NCBI RefSeq assembly: GCF_023148685.1
Contig: NZ_JAHXNL010000001.1
Coordinates: 372,001-436,000 of the forward strand
DNA from: Georgenia sp. EYE_87
GTDB taxonomy: Bacteria; Actinomycetota; Actinomycetes; Actinomycetales; Actinomycetaceae
DNA: 64,000 bases
Direction of reading: 5' to 3'
Below the pieces are notes generated by a model. It was given only the letters and a program-made list of their open reading frames with translations. It did not search any database and had not been told where the DNA came from. Positions 48,517 through 59,979 of this stretch are shown here, in pieces; the stretch's first letter is position 1; each line of letters opens with the position of its first letter. The translations under genes were made by a program, and so were the position numbers.

Positions 48517-50556
48517 ATGATCGACGACGACGCCGGGCGCACCGTGGCCCCGTACGGGACCTGGGAGTCACCGCTGAGCCCCCGCACGCTGACCGAGCGC
48601 ACGGTGGGCCTGAGCCTGCCGGCCGTCGACGGCGCCGACGTGTACTGGCTCGAGGACCGCCCCGAGGACGCGGGCCGCACCGCCCTCGTGCGCCGCCGGG
48701 CCGACGGCAGGGTCGAGGACGTGGTCGGCGCCGTGCCCGGCGGCGAGCCCGCCGACGTGCGCTCCCGGGTGCACGAGTACGGGGGCGGCGCCTACACCGT
48801 GCGCAGCGGCGTGATCGTCCTGTCGCACGCGGGCGACGGCCGCCTGTACCGCGTGGGCGTGGGCGGTGGCCGCGGCCGTCACGTCTCCGGCGCCGACTCC
48901 CCCGAGGCGGTGCCCCTCACCCCGCCGGGGCCCTGGCGCTTCGCGGACCCGGTCGTCGACCTCGAGCGCGAGACCGTCTACGTCGTGCGCGAGGACCACG
49001 GGCCCACCGGTCAGGCCGCGGAGCCGGTCAACGAGCTGGTCCGGGTCCCGCTCGACGGCTCGGCCGCGGAGGACCCGGCCGCGGTCACCGTCGTCGCCAC
49101 CGGCACCGACTTCGTCGCCTCCCCCGCGCTCAGCCCCGACGGCGGCCACCTCGCCTGGATCTCGTGGGACCACCCGCACATGCCGTGGACCAGCTCCGTG
49201 CTCCACGTGGCCGAGCTCACGGCCGACGGCGTGCCCGCCTCCGAGGAGGTGGTGGCCGGAGGGGACGGCGTGAGCGTCGCGCAGCCGGTGTGGACGCCCG
49301 CCGGCGACCTCGTCCACGTCGACGACCGGTCGGGCTGGTGGAACCTCTACCGCACCGAGGGGCTCGGCCGCGGGCGGGAGCGCCGGACGCGCGCCCTGCA
49401 CCCCGCCGAGATGGAGTTCACCGGGCCGCAGTGGCGGTTCGGGCCGCGCACGGTCGCGGTGCTCGACGACGAGCACCTGCTCTGCGCCTGGACGCGTGAC
49501 GCCCGCTGGCACCTCGGCTCGGTGCGCCTGGCCAACGGCGAGCTCGAGGAGTGGTCCGCCGGCTGGGAGCCGCAGGAGGTCGCGGCCGCCGAGGGGCGCG
49601 CCGTCGTCGTCGCGGCCTCCGCGTCGCACCCGCCGGCCGTCCTGGAGGTCGGCCGGCGCGCCGAGGCACCCGCGACCGTCCTGCGCCGCAGCAGCGAGCT
49701 CACCCTGGACGACGGCGACATCTCGGTCGCCCGCGCACTGTCCTGGACGGCCCCCGACGGGGCCGAGGCCCACGGGTTCTTCTACCCGCCGACCTCCTCG
49801 CGCTTCCGCGGTCCCGAGGGCGAGCTGCCTCCCCTGCTGGTGATGACGCACGGCGGTCCCACCTCTGCCGCCCGGGCGACGTTCTCGCTCGCCGTGCAGT
49901 TCTGGACCACCCGCGGGCTCGCCGTGCTCGACGTCAACTACGGCGGTTCGACCGGGTACGGGCGGGCCTACCGGGAGCGGCTGGACGGCAGGTGGGGCAT
50001 CGTCGACGTCGCGGACTGCGAGAGCGGGGCGCGCCACCTCGCGGACGCGGGCCTGGTGGACCGCGCGCGCCTGGGCATCCGCGGCGGCAGCGCCGGCGGG
50101 TTTACGACCCTGGCCGCCCTGACCTTCACCGACACCTTCACCGCCGGCGCCAGCCGCTACGGCGTCGGTGACCTGGAGGCGCTGGCCCGCGACACGCACA
50201 AGTTCGAGTCGCGGTACCCGTTCGGGCTCGTCGGTCCCCACCCGGAGGCGGCGCAGACCTACCGGGACCGCTCCCCCGCGCACCACACCGACAGCCTGTC
50301 CGTGCCGATGGTGCTGCTCCAGGGCACCGAGGACAAGGTGGTGCCGCCCAACCAGGCGCTGCAGATGGCCGAGGCCGTGCGGGCCAAGGGCCTCCCGGTC
50401 GCCGTGGTGATGTTCGAGGGGGAGGGCCACGGCTTCCGGCGCGCGGAGAACATCGAGGCGGCCGCCCTGGCCGAGCTCAGCTTCTTCGGGCAGGTGTGGG
50501 GCTTCGAGCCCGCGGGCGACGTGCCGCGGCTGAACCTGGAGAACGCCGCCAGCTAG
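48517..50556 (+). CDS. S9 family prolyl oligopeptidase / acylaminoacyl-peptidase-like
   Basis: A 679-residue serine peptidase with an N-terminal beta-propeller (about 40-410) and a C-terminal alpha/beta hydrolase domain. The catalytic triad is Ser525 (RGGSAGG), Asp606 ([10 protein letters not shown]) and His638 (EGHGFRR). No signal peptide is seen, so it is probably cytoplasmic, trimming short peptides. ATG at 48517 is preferred over an upstream GTG at 48490. It is convergent with, and 5 bp from, the serpin gene. Confidence 0.93.
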   Translation: MIDDDAGRTVAPYGTWESPLSPRTLTERTVGLSLPAVDGADVYWLEDRPEDAGRTALVRRRADGRVEDVVGAVPGGEPADVRSRVHEYGGGAYTVRSGVIVLSHAGDGRLYRVGVGGGRGRHVSGADSPEAVPLTPPGPWRFADPVVDLERETVYVVREDHGPTGQAAEPVNELVRVPLDGSAAEDPAAVTVVATGTDFVASPALSPDGGHLAWISWDHPHMPWTSSVLHVAELTADGVPASEEVVAGGDGVSVAQPVWTPAGDLVHVDDRSGWWNLYRTEGLGRGRERRTRALHPAEMEFTGPQWRFGPRTVAVLDDEHLLCAWTRDARWHLGSVRLANGELEEWSAGWEPQEVAAAEGRAVVVAASASHPPAVLEVGRRAEAPATVLRRSSELTLDDGDISVARALSWTAPDGAEAHGFFYPPTSSRFRGPEGELPPLLVMTHGGPTSAARATFSLAVQFWTTRGLAVLDVNYGGSTGYGRAYRERLDGRWGIVDVADCESGARHLADAGLVDRARLGIRGGSAGGFTTLAALTFTDTFTAGASRYGVGDLEALARDTHKFESRYPFGLVGPHPEAAQTYRDRSPAHHTDSLSVPMVLLQGTEDKVVPPNQALQMAEAVRAKGLPVAVVMFEGEGHGFRRAENIEAAALAELSFFGQVWGFEPAGDVPRLNLENAAS

Positions 50557-50561
50557 CCCGC

Positions 50562-51884
50562 TCAGCCGCGCGGGTCGGCGATCGCGCCCATGAACAGGGG
50601 CCAGCCGGTCTCGAGGTGCACGATCCGCACGGCGAACGGCCGGTCCACGGTCATCACCACCGGCTCGGCCGGGTCGGGTGCGGACCCGGCCGTCACGCCC
50701 ACCTCGGTCGTGGCCGCGGCCACCGTGCCCTCCTCGTCCACGGTGAGCGTGGCCTGGTGCGCCACGGCGCCGACGAAGAGGTCCGGCGCGATGCCGGTCA
50801 GGTCCGCGTCCGGGTAGCTGAACAGGACGCCGAGGCCCAGGTCCGTCAGCGGCGGCACGAGGTCGGCCGACGTCCTGACGTCGACCGTCGGCAGGTGCAG
50901 CAGGACGTCGGTCGCGACCGGGCCGGAGAGCGCCTGGCCGAGCCGGTACCAGTCCTCCGCGGGCACGCTGGGCGGCGCGCCCTCCGGCGGCAGGACCACG
51001 TCCATGGCGAAGCCCTCGCTGTAGGGCAGCCGCACCGCCTGGGCGCCCCGGACCTCCGTGTAGGCTGCCAGCACCCGCTGCGACATCGTCAGGACCGGGA
51101 CCTCCTGCCCGCTGACGAGGGTGAACGGCCGGTCCTCGGTCAGCTCCGGCACGAAGGGGTCCTGCCACCGTGCCGCGAGGAGCACCGCGTTCTGCAGGAC
51201 GAGCACGAGGTCCGGGTCCGGCCGGATCGCCGACCGGTCGATGCGCCCGCCGGTGTGCTCGCGGACCCAGGCGTCCAGCAACCGTTTGCCCGAGTCGTCC
51301 GAGAGGTCGGCGACGCGCAGCCCGGCGCCGTACCCGCGGGCGAGCCGGTCGAGGAACTCCCCCTCGACGTCGCGGCCCTCGTCGACGACGACGGCGTTGG
51401 CGAGGTGGAGCAGCGGGCGCTCCGGCAGGTCGTCCTCGTCCACGCTCCCCGGATCGCCGTCGTACTCGAGGACGGCGGTCTGCAGGGCGTTGTACGCGTC
51501 CGTGCGCTCCTCCCCCGCCGCCCCGAGCACGCCGTCGAGCACGGTGGCGCTCTGCCCCCGGGCCCCCTCGGCCAGCATCGCCAGCGCCACGGCCACGGAG
51601 GCGGGCGAGATCACGCGGTTCTCCGTCGGGTCGCCGGCGGCCACGAGAGTCGCCCCGAGTGCGGTGGTGGCGTCGACCGCGTCCGGCACGGCCGCGGTGG
51701 CCTCGACCGCCACGACCTCGTGGTCGACGTCGGAGCGGACCTCGAGCCCGGCGTCGGCACCCCCGCAGGCGGCCAGAGCGGCCGTCGTGCCGACCGCCGC
51801 GACGAGCGAGACGGGAGCGGGGCGGGCGCCGTTGCGGGCGGCCCAGGGGCCGACCGTGGCCTCCCGACGGCGGCGTCGTGCCAT
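50562..51884 (-). CDS. Serpin-family protease inhibitor lipoprotein
   Basis: A 440-residue serpin. It has a basic N-terminus, hydrophobic segment and lipobox LAAC (about residue 37-40), so it is probably anchored outside the membrane. Serpin hallmarks are NRVISPASVAVALAMLAEGA near the N-terminus and the hinge VDEEGTVAAATTEVGV (about 375-390), with small residues at P8-P14 as in inhibitory serpins, followed by PFAVRIVHLETGWPLFMGAI at the C-terminus. The reactive-centre loop (AGSAPDPAEP region) has no clear P1 Arg, so the target class is uncertain. Confidence 0.9.
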   Translation of the reverse strand: MARRRRREATVGPWAARNGARPAPVSLVAAVGTTAALAACGGADAGLEVRSDVDHEVVAVEATAAVPDAVDATTALGATLVAAGDPTENRVISPASVAVALAMLAEGARGQSATVLDGVLGAAGEERTDAYNALQTAVLEYDGDPGSVDEDDLPERPLLHLANAVVVDEGRDVEGEFLDRLARGYGAGLRVADLSDDSGKRLLDAWVREHTGGRIDRSAIRPDPDLVLVLQNAVLLAARWQDPFVPELTEDRPFTLVSGQEVPVLTMSQRVLAAYTEVRGAQAVRLPYSEGFAMDVVLPPEGAPPSVPAEDWYRLGQALSGPVATDVLLHLPTVDVRTSADLVPPLTDLGLGVLFSYPDADLTGIAPDLFVGAVAHQATLTVDEEGTVAAATTEVGVTAGSAPDPAEPVVMTVDRPFAVRIVHLETGWPLFMGAIADPRG

Positions 51885-52021
51885 GTGGTCGAGCGTACGG
51901 CGGGCCCCGGCGCCGGGGTGTCGTCTACGGGGTCACGATCGGGTATCGGCGCCGGAGCAGGGCGCCAGGACCGGCCGGCTCGAGGTGGACGGGCGGGGAA
52001 CGGGACGGTGGACGGACGCGC

Positions 52022-52054
52022 GAAGGCCCCGTCCCGGTGCGGGACGGGGCCTTC
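52022..52054. terminator. Terminator hairpin after acnA
   Basis: A 15-bp perfect stem (gaaggccccgtcccg and its complement) with a 3-base loop, 21 bp downstream of the acnA stop on the minus strand. No clear U-tract on either side. It separates acnA from the serpin gene, which starts at 51884. Confidence 0.78.
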
Positions 52055-52075
52055 CTCCGCCGTCGTGCCGGACGG

Positions 52076-54883
<2,808 letters not shown>

Positions 54884-54979
54884 ATCTGCTCCTCGGCTCG
54901 TACTGGCGTTCGCGGCGGGGTGGCGCGAGGCCACCGTGGCCGTCCACAGGACATGGTCCCACGGCGTCCGCACCACGGA

Positions 54980-54997
54980 TATCTCGATATCAAGATA
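54980..54997. promoter_or_regulatory. Near-perfect 18-bp palindrome upstream of acnA
   Basis: tatctcgatatcaagata differs from its own reverse complement at one symmetric pair only. It lies 97-114 bp upstream of the acnA start in an AT-rich island within GC-rich DNA, as expected for a repressor operator. The cognate regulator is not in the window: the gene expected next to acnA in corynebacteria and mycobacteria (a TetR-type AcnR) is absent on either side. Confidence 0.6.
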
Positions 54998-55095
54998 GTT
55001 GGTCCGGGCCAGGTGTGTCCACCGACACGCGGGCCGCCCGCACACTCGCACCTGCTCGAGCGGTGCCTCCGGCCACCACCCGCCCGCCCCACGGC

Positions 55096-55165
55096 GCGAG
55101 CAAGAGGTTTCGTGTCGAGAAAGAACATCTGGACGTTCTTTCTCGGCACCGGACCGCTTGCTCGG
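55096..55165. terminator. Long imperfect inverted repeat between the methyltransferase gene and acnA
   Basis: Two 31-bp arms (55096-55126 and 55135-55165; about 25 of 31 positions pair) flank an 8-base loop. The inner 11 bp (cgagaaagaac / gttctttctcg) are perfect and unusually AT-rich here. It lies about 75 bp downstream of the minus-strand methyltransferase gene, so termination is the likeliest role; an operator or structured leader for acnA is an alternative. The rest of 54884-55240 holds no gene. Confidence 0.6.
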
Positions 55166-55240
55166 CACAGGACCGCCCGCCCGCCCGAGCTGCCACCGCC
55201 CGACCGGCCCGCCCGACACGCGACCGCCGCGGGGCGCAGC

Positions 55241-56560
55241 TCAGCGCCGCTCGAGCGTGGCGACGACCTCGAAGTGGTGGGTGTGCGGGAACAGGTCCAG
55301 CCCCTCCAGGCCGACGACGACGAAGCCGCCCGCCCGGGCGGCGGCCAGGTCCCGCGCCAGCGCGGCCGGGTCGCAGGCGACGTGCACGATCCGCGACGGC
55401 GCCAGCGCCGTGATCGCCTCCATCACCCCGGCGCCGGCCCCGGCGCGCGGCGGGTCGAGCACGACGACGTCGCAGCCCCGCCCGCCCTCGGCCACGGTCG
55501 CGGGCTCCACGAGCCCCGTGCCGAGGGCCACGTTGGGGTGGTCGTGCAGGTTGCGCCGGGCGTCCCGGACCGCCGAGGCGGAACCCTCGAGCGTGACGAC
55601 GCGCCCCTCGTCCCCGACGGCGCGGGCCAGCGGCAGCGAGAGCAGCCCCGCGCCGGAGTAGAGCTCGAGCACCGACTGGCCCGGCTCGGCCGCGGCGGCG
55701 GCGAGCACCGCGCGCACCAGCGCCTCGGGCGCCCGCCGGTGCACCTGCCAGAACCCCGAGCCGGAGACACGGTAGTGCAGCTCGCCCACCGGCGAGGGCA
55801 CCACCTCGCGAACCGAGCGGCGGGCCGGGCCCTTGCCGCGGCGCCGGCCGGGCGTGGCCGGCTCGCCGTCGACGAGCACGAGCGGGTCGCCCTCGCTCGG
55901 CGCCACGGCCTCCACGCGGGCTCCCGGGTGCCAGCTTCGCCGCCACGGGGAGTCGGTGCCGAGCAGCCCGAGCTCGACGATCGCCCCGTCGGCGAGCGGA
56001 AGCTGCTCGAGCGGCAGGACGTCGTGGCTGCGGAAGCGGTGCATGCCGGCCCGCCCGTCCCGGGTCACCGTGAGCTCGACGCGGGTGCGGGTCCCCAGGC
56101 CGCCGCGCTCGTCGTCGCCGGGCAGGCCCTCGACGCGGGGGCCTTCAGCTCCGGTGACGGCGGCCACGTCGTCAGCCACCTGCTGGCCCCCGATCCGGCG
56201 GAGCGTCTCGGCGAGCACCTGGCTCTTCCACTCCCGCTGCGCGGGCAGCGCGACGTGGGCGAGCTCGCCCCCGCCGACCCCGCCCGGGCCGGCCTCGGGC
56301 CAGACAGACGGCACCCGGTCGGGCGAGGGCTCGAGCACCTCGACGGCGTCGGCGCGCCAGTAGCGCGAGCGCCGGTCGGTCACCGCGATCCTCACCCTCT
56401 CCCCCGGCAGCGTGTGACGGACGAAGACGACGCGGCCGTCGAGCCGGGCGACGCAGTGACCGCCGTGGGCCGGGGCACCGACCTCGACGACCGGCCGTTC
56501 CTCTGCGGCCGCCGGCGCCTCGTCCGTGCGGTCGGCGGGGTGGTCGGGCTGGGGGGTCAT
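55241..56560 (-). CDS. TrmA/RumA-type RNA (uracil-C5) methyltransferase
   Basis: A 439-residue class I SAM-dependent RNA methyltransferase. It has an N-terminal TRAM domain (about 24-80; GAPAHGGHCVARLDGRVVFVR), a central insert, then the methyltransferase domain with LELYSGAGLLSLPLA (SAM-binding), DPPRAGAG, and the catalytic Cys396 in HVACDPAALARD. The exact uridine target is unknown. Its ATG overlaps the permease stop by 4 bp. The pairing with an APC-type permease next to ceoB/ceoC matches the mycobacterial Rv2689c-Rv2690c arrangement. Confidence 0.9.
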   Translation of the reverse strand: MTPQPDHPADRTDEAPAAAEERPVVEVGAPAHGGHCVARLDGRVVFVRHTLPGERVRIAVTDRRSRYWRADAVEVLEPSPDRVPSVWPEAGPGGVGGGELAHVALPAQREWKSQVLAETLRRIGGQQVADDVAAVTGAEGPRVEGLPGDDERGGLGTRTRVELTVTRDGRAGMHRFRSHDVLPLEQLPLADGAIVELGLLGTDSPWRRSWHPGARVEAVAPSEGDPLVLVDGEPATPGRRRGKGPARRSVREVVPSPVGELHYRVSGSGFWQVHRRAPEALVRAVLAAAAAEPGQSVLELYSGAGLLSLPLARAVGDEGRVVTLEGSASAVRDARRNLHDHPNVALGTGLVEPATVAEGGRGCDVVVLDPPRAGAGAGVMEAITALAPSRIVHVACDPAALARDLAAARAGGFVVVGLEGLDLFPHTHHFEVVATLERR

Positions 56561-58536
56561 ACGGGTTCTCCCGGTCTGCTCTCGAGGTGGTCGACCACGT
56601 CGACCTGGAACGGCACCGACGCCATGACGACGCCGGGGGTGAAGAGCAGGCGGCTCTTGAGCCGGAGCGCACTCTGGTTGTGCAGCAGCTGCTCCCACCA
56701 GTGGCTCACGACGTACTCCGGCACGAACACGACCACGAGGTCGCGCGGGGAGGCGCGGCGCACGGACCGCACGTGCTCGACCACGGGTCGGGTCACCTCG
56801 CGGAACGGGGAGTCCAGCACCGTCAGCGGCACCGGGATCTCGGCCTCCTCCCACGCCCGCCGCAGGGCCTCGGTCTCCTCGGGCGAGACGTTGACCGTCA
56901 CCGCCTCGAGCGTGGACGGGCGGGTGGCCCGGGCGTAGGCGATCGCGCGCATGGCCGGCTGGTGCAGCTTGGACAGCAGGACGATCCCGTGCACGCGAGC
57001 CGGCAGCGCCTTCGCCTCGCGCACGTCCGGGACGGCCAGCTTGGTCGCCACCGAGTCGTAGTGCCGGCGCACCGCGTTCATCGCCGCGTAGAGCACCGCC
57101 ATGAGGAGCAGCGCGACCCACGCGCCGTGGGTGAACTTGGTGACCAGGACGATGACGAGGACGGCCCCGGTGAGGAGGAGGCCGAAGGCGTTCACCAGGC
57201 GCGAGCGGCGCATCGTCCCGCGCGCCCGCGGGTCCGTCTCGACCCGCAGGTGGCGGGTCCAGTGCCGCACCATGCCGGCCTGGCTGACGGTGAAGGAGAT
57301 GAACACGCCCACGATGTAGAGCTGGATCAGGCGCGTGACCTCGGCGTCGAAGACGAGGATCAGCAACGCCGCCGCGAACGCGAGGGCGAGGATGCCGTTG
57401 GAGAAGACGAGCCGGTCCCCGCGGGTGTGGAGCTGGCGCGGGAGGAAGCCGTCGCGGCCGAGGATCGAGCCGAGCACGGGGAAGCCGTTGAACGCGGTGT
57501 TCGCCGCGAGGACGAGGACGAAGCCGGTGATCGCGGTGACCAGCACGAAGAGCACCGGGACGTCGTGGAAGACCGTCGCTGCGAGCTGGCCGATGACCGG
57601 GTCCTGGACGTAGTCCTCGCCCACCGGCACGCCGTCCCGCAGCAGCTGCGTGGCGGGGTCCTGCGCGAAGCGCACGCCGGAGGCCCGCGCGAGGAGCAGG
57701 ATCGACATCAGCATGGTCGCGCCGAGGAGCCCGAGGAGCAGCAGGGTGGTGGCGGCGTTCCTGGACCGGGGCTTCTGGAAGGCGGGCACACCGTTGCTGA
57801 TGGCCTCCACGCCGGTGAGGGCGGCCGCGCCGGAGGAGAACGCGCGCATCACCAGGAAGGCGCCGGCCAGCCCGACCAACCCCTGCTCGTGGGCCGCGTC
57901 GGGCACCAGCTCCAGCGACGCCGACGCCGCCGGCTGCAGGATCCCGACGGCGTTCTGGACGAACCCGACGACGGCGAGCAGCCCGATCGAGCCGAGGAAC
58001 AGGTAGCCCGGGATGGCGACGGCCCGGCCGGACTCGCGCACCCCGCGCAGGTTCAGCATGGCCAGGACGGCGACCAGGGCCACCGCGATGCCCGTGCGGT
58101 CGTCGGCCGCGGCGGGGACCGCCGTCGCGAGGTACTGCACCGCCGAGGAGATCGACACGGCGACGGTGAGGACGTAGTCGACGAGGAGGGCGCTCGCCAC
58201 CGTGAGCCCGGCCCGCGGGCCCAGGTTCGTCGTCGCCACCTCGTAGTCGCCGCCCCCGCTGGGGTAGGCGCGCACCGTCTGGCGGTAGGACGAGACGACC
58301 GTGAGCATCACGACGGCGACCGCCAGGCCCACCCACGGGGAGAGGGTGAGGGCGGCAAGGCCGGCGAGGGAGAGGGTCAGGAGGATCTCGTCGGGCGCGT
58401 ACGCCACGGACGACCAGGCGTCGCTGGCGAAGACGGGCAGGGCGTACCGCTTGGGCAGCTTGGCCACGCTCAACCGGTCGCTGCGCATCGGGCGCCCGAC
58501 CAGCACCCGCTTGAACGCTCCTCCGACGTCTGGCAC
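56557..58536 (-). CDS. APC-superfamily permease, KimA-like potassium importer candidate
   Basis: A 659-residue protein with about 12 transmembrane helices (about 45-490) and a soluble C-terminal domain of about 170 residues. The start FKRVLVGRPMRSDRLSV...FASDAWSSVAYAPDEIL mirrors KimA (YdaO) of Bacillus subtilis, a K+/H+ symporter controlled by c-di-AMP binding to its C-terminal region. The two RCK proteins encoded divergently 59 bp away strengthen a potassium role. Generic amino acid permease annotation is the alternative. The GTG at 58536 lacks a clear ribosome site, so a leaderless transcript is possible. No ydaO-type riboswitch fits in the short spacer. Confidence 0.82.
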   Translation of the reverse strand: MPDVGGAFKRVLVGRPMRSDRLSVAKLPKRYALPVFASDAWSSVAYAPDEILLTLSLAGLAALTLSPWVGLAVAVVMLTVVSSYRQTVRAYPSGGGDYEVATTNLGPRAGLTVASALLVDYVLTVAVSISSAVQYLATAVPAAADDRTGIAVALVAVLAMLNLRGVRESGRAVAIPGYLFLGSIGLLAVVGFVQNAVGILQPAASASLELVPDAAHEQGLVGLAGAFLVMRAFSSGAAALTGVEAISNGVPAFQKPRSRNAATTLLLLGLLGATMLMSILLLARASGVRFAQDPATQLLRDGVPVGEDYVQDPVIGQLAATVFHDVPVLFVLVTAITGFVLVLAANTAFNGFPVLGSILGRDGFLPRQLHTRGDRLVFSNGILALAFAAALLILVFDAEVTRLIQLYIVGVFISFTVSQAGMVRHWTRHLRVETDPRARGTMRRSRLVNAFGLLLTGAVLVIVLVTKFTHGAWVALLLMAVLYAAMNAVRRHYDSVATKLAVPDVREAKALPARVHGIVLLSKLHQPAMRAIAYARATRPSTLEAVTVNVSPEETEALRRAWEEAEIPVPLTVLDSPFREVTRPVVEHVRSVRRASPRDLVVVFVPEYVVSHWWEQLLHNQSALRLKSRLLFTPGVVMASVPFQVDVVDHLESRPGEPV

Positions 58537-58594
58537 GAGAGCCCATGCTAGGCCCGGGTGGGCCGCGTCGCCGCGCGGCGGTAGCGTCAGCGGC

Positions 58595-59263
58595 GTGCAC
58601 TTCGTGATCATGGGCTGCGGGCGGGTCGGGGCGACCCTCGCCGAGCAGCTCGAGGACAACGGCCACTCGGTGGCGGTGGTCGACCAGAATCCGGACGCCT
58701 TCCGCCGGCTCCCCTCGCACTTCGCCGGGCGGCGCGTCACCGGTCTCGGCTTCGACCGTGACGCCCTGGCCCAGGCGGGCATCGAGGAGGCGCACGCGTT
58801 CGCGGCCGTCTCCAACGGCGACAACTCCAACATCATCGCCGCCCGTGTCGCCCGCGAGGTGTTCGGGGTGGGCAACGTCGTCGCCCGGATCTACGACCCC
58901 CGCCGCGCCGAGGTCTACCAGCGTCTGGGCATCCCGACGGTGGCGACGGTGCGCTGGACCGCGGACCAGGTGCTGCGCCGGATGCTGCCCCTCGGTGCGG
59001 TGTCCGAGTACCAGGACCCGTCCTCCTCCGTGAGCCTCGTGCGCTGCGACGTGCACGTGGGGTGGGTGGGGCAGGAGCTCGAGCGGGTGGAGGAGCGGAC
59101 CGGCGCGCGCGTGGCGTACGTCACCCGGCTGGGCCGCGGCATGGTGCCCGAGCCGCGCAGCGTCGTGCAGGAGAACGACGTGGTGCACCTGATGGTGGCG
59201 ACGGACCGGGTCGGGCCCGCGCAGCGGGTGCTCGCCGGCCCGCCCGGACGGGAGGAGGACTGA
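58595..59263 (+). CDS. ceoB: TrkA-family potassium regulator (RCK_N/RCK_C), CeoB
   Basis: A 222-residue cytoplasmic RCK protein. The Rossmann fold begins at once (VHFVIMGCGRVGATLAEQLEDNGHSVAVVD, about 1-30), with the GxGxxG NAD(H)/ATP site and acidic strand end. An RCK_C domain follows at about 140-215. Such proteins gate or stabilise K+ transporters in response to nucleotides. The stop overlaps the ceoC start (TGATG). It diverges from the KimA-like permease. Confidence 0.93.
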   Translation: MHFVIMGCGRVGATLAEQLEDNGHSVAVVDQNPDAFRRLPSHFAGRRVTGLGFDRDALAQAGIEEAHAFAAVSNGDNSNIIAARVAREVFGVGNVVARIYDPRRAEVYQRLGIPTVATVRWTADQVLRRMLPLGAVSEYQDPSSSVSLVRCDVHVGWVGQELERVEERTGARVAYVTRLGRGMVPEPRSVVQENDVVHLMVATDRVGPAQRVLAGPPGREED

Positions 59264-59979
59264 TGCGCGTCGTCATCGCCGGAGCGGGCTCGGTCGGCCG
59301 GTCCATCGCCCGCGAGCTGCTCGGGCACGGCCACGAGGTCACCCTCGTGGACCGCAACCCCGCCGCGATGCGGGTGGCCTCGGTCGCCGAGGCGGACTGG
59401 CTGCTCGCGGACGCCTGCGAGCCCAGCGCGCTGGCGGAGGCCCGCGTCGAGGACAGCGACGTCGTCGTCGCCGCGACCGGGGACGACAAGGTGAACCTGG
59501 TCGTCTCCCTGCTGGCCAAGACGGAGTTCGGCGTCCCGAGGACCGTCGCCCGCGTGAACAACCCGAAGAACGAGTGGATGTTCGACGACGCCTGGGGCGT
59601 CGACGTGCAGGTGTCCACCCCGCGGATCATGACCTCGCTGGTGGAGGAGGCGGTCTCGGTCGGGGACCTCGTACGGATCTTCCGGTTCCACCAGTCCGGG
59701 GCCAGCATGCACGAGATCACGCTGCCCGCGGACTCCCCGGTGGTGGGCCGCCGGGTGGGTCAGGTGACGTGGCCGCCGGACACGGTGCTCGCCGCGATCA
59801 TCCGCGAGGACCGGCCCATCGCACCCGGGGGCGACGACACCCTGGAGGCGGGCGACGAGCTCCTGCTCGTGGTGTCCGCCTTCGCGGAGGACCAGCTCAG
59901 CGGTCTGCAGCAGATGCTGGCTCCCGCACCAGCACCCACGTCGCCCACAGCGTCAGGCCCCACAGCGGAAGCCCCATGA
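59263..59979 (+). CDS. ceoC: TrkA-family potassium regulator (RCK_N/RCK_C), CeoC
   Basis: A 238-residue RCK protein: MRVVIAGAGSVGRSIARELLGHGHEVTLVDRN gives the nucleotide-binding fold and RCK_C covers about 135-215 (LPADSPVVGRRVGQVTWPP). CeoB and CeoC probably form a heteromer. The Pro/Ala/Thr-rich last 25 residues are encoded opposite the end of the convergent DUF3159 gene, an 83-bp overlap. No TrkH/KtrB channel gene is near. Confidence 0.93.
   Translation: MRVVIAGAGSVGRSIARELLGHGHEVTLVDRNPAAMRVASVAEADWLLADACEPSALAEARVEDSDVVVAATGDDKVNLVVSLLAKTEFGVPRTVARVNNPKNEWMFDDAWGVDVQVSTPRIMTSLVEEAVSVGDLVRIFRFHQSGASMHEITLPADSPVVGRRVGQVTWPPDTVLAAIIREDRPIAPGGDDTLEAGDELLLVVSAFAEDQLSGLQQMLAPAPAPTSPTASGPTAEAP

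Noticed and set aside
58537-58594. Possible c-di-AMP (ydaO-type) riboswitch for the KimA-like gene
   Set aside because: Only 58 bp separate the divergent starts, too short for the known riboswitch, and none of its conserved elements were seen.
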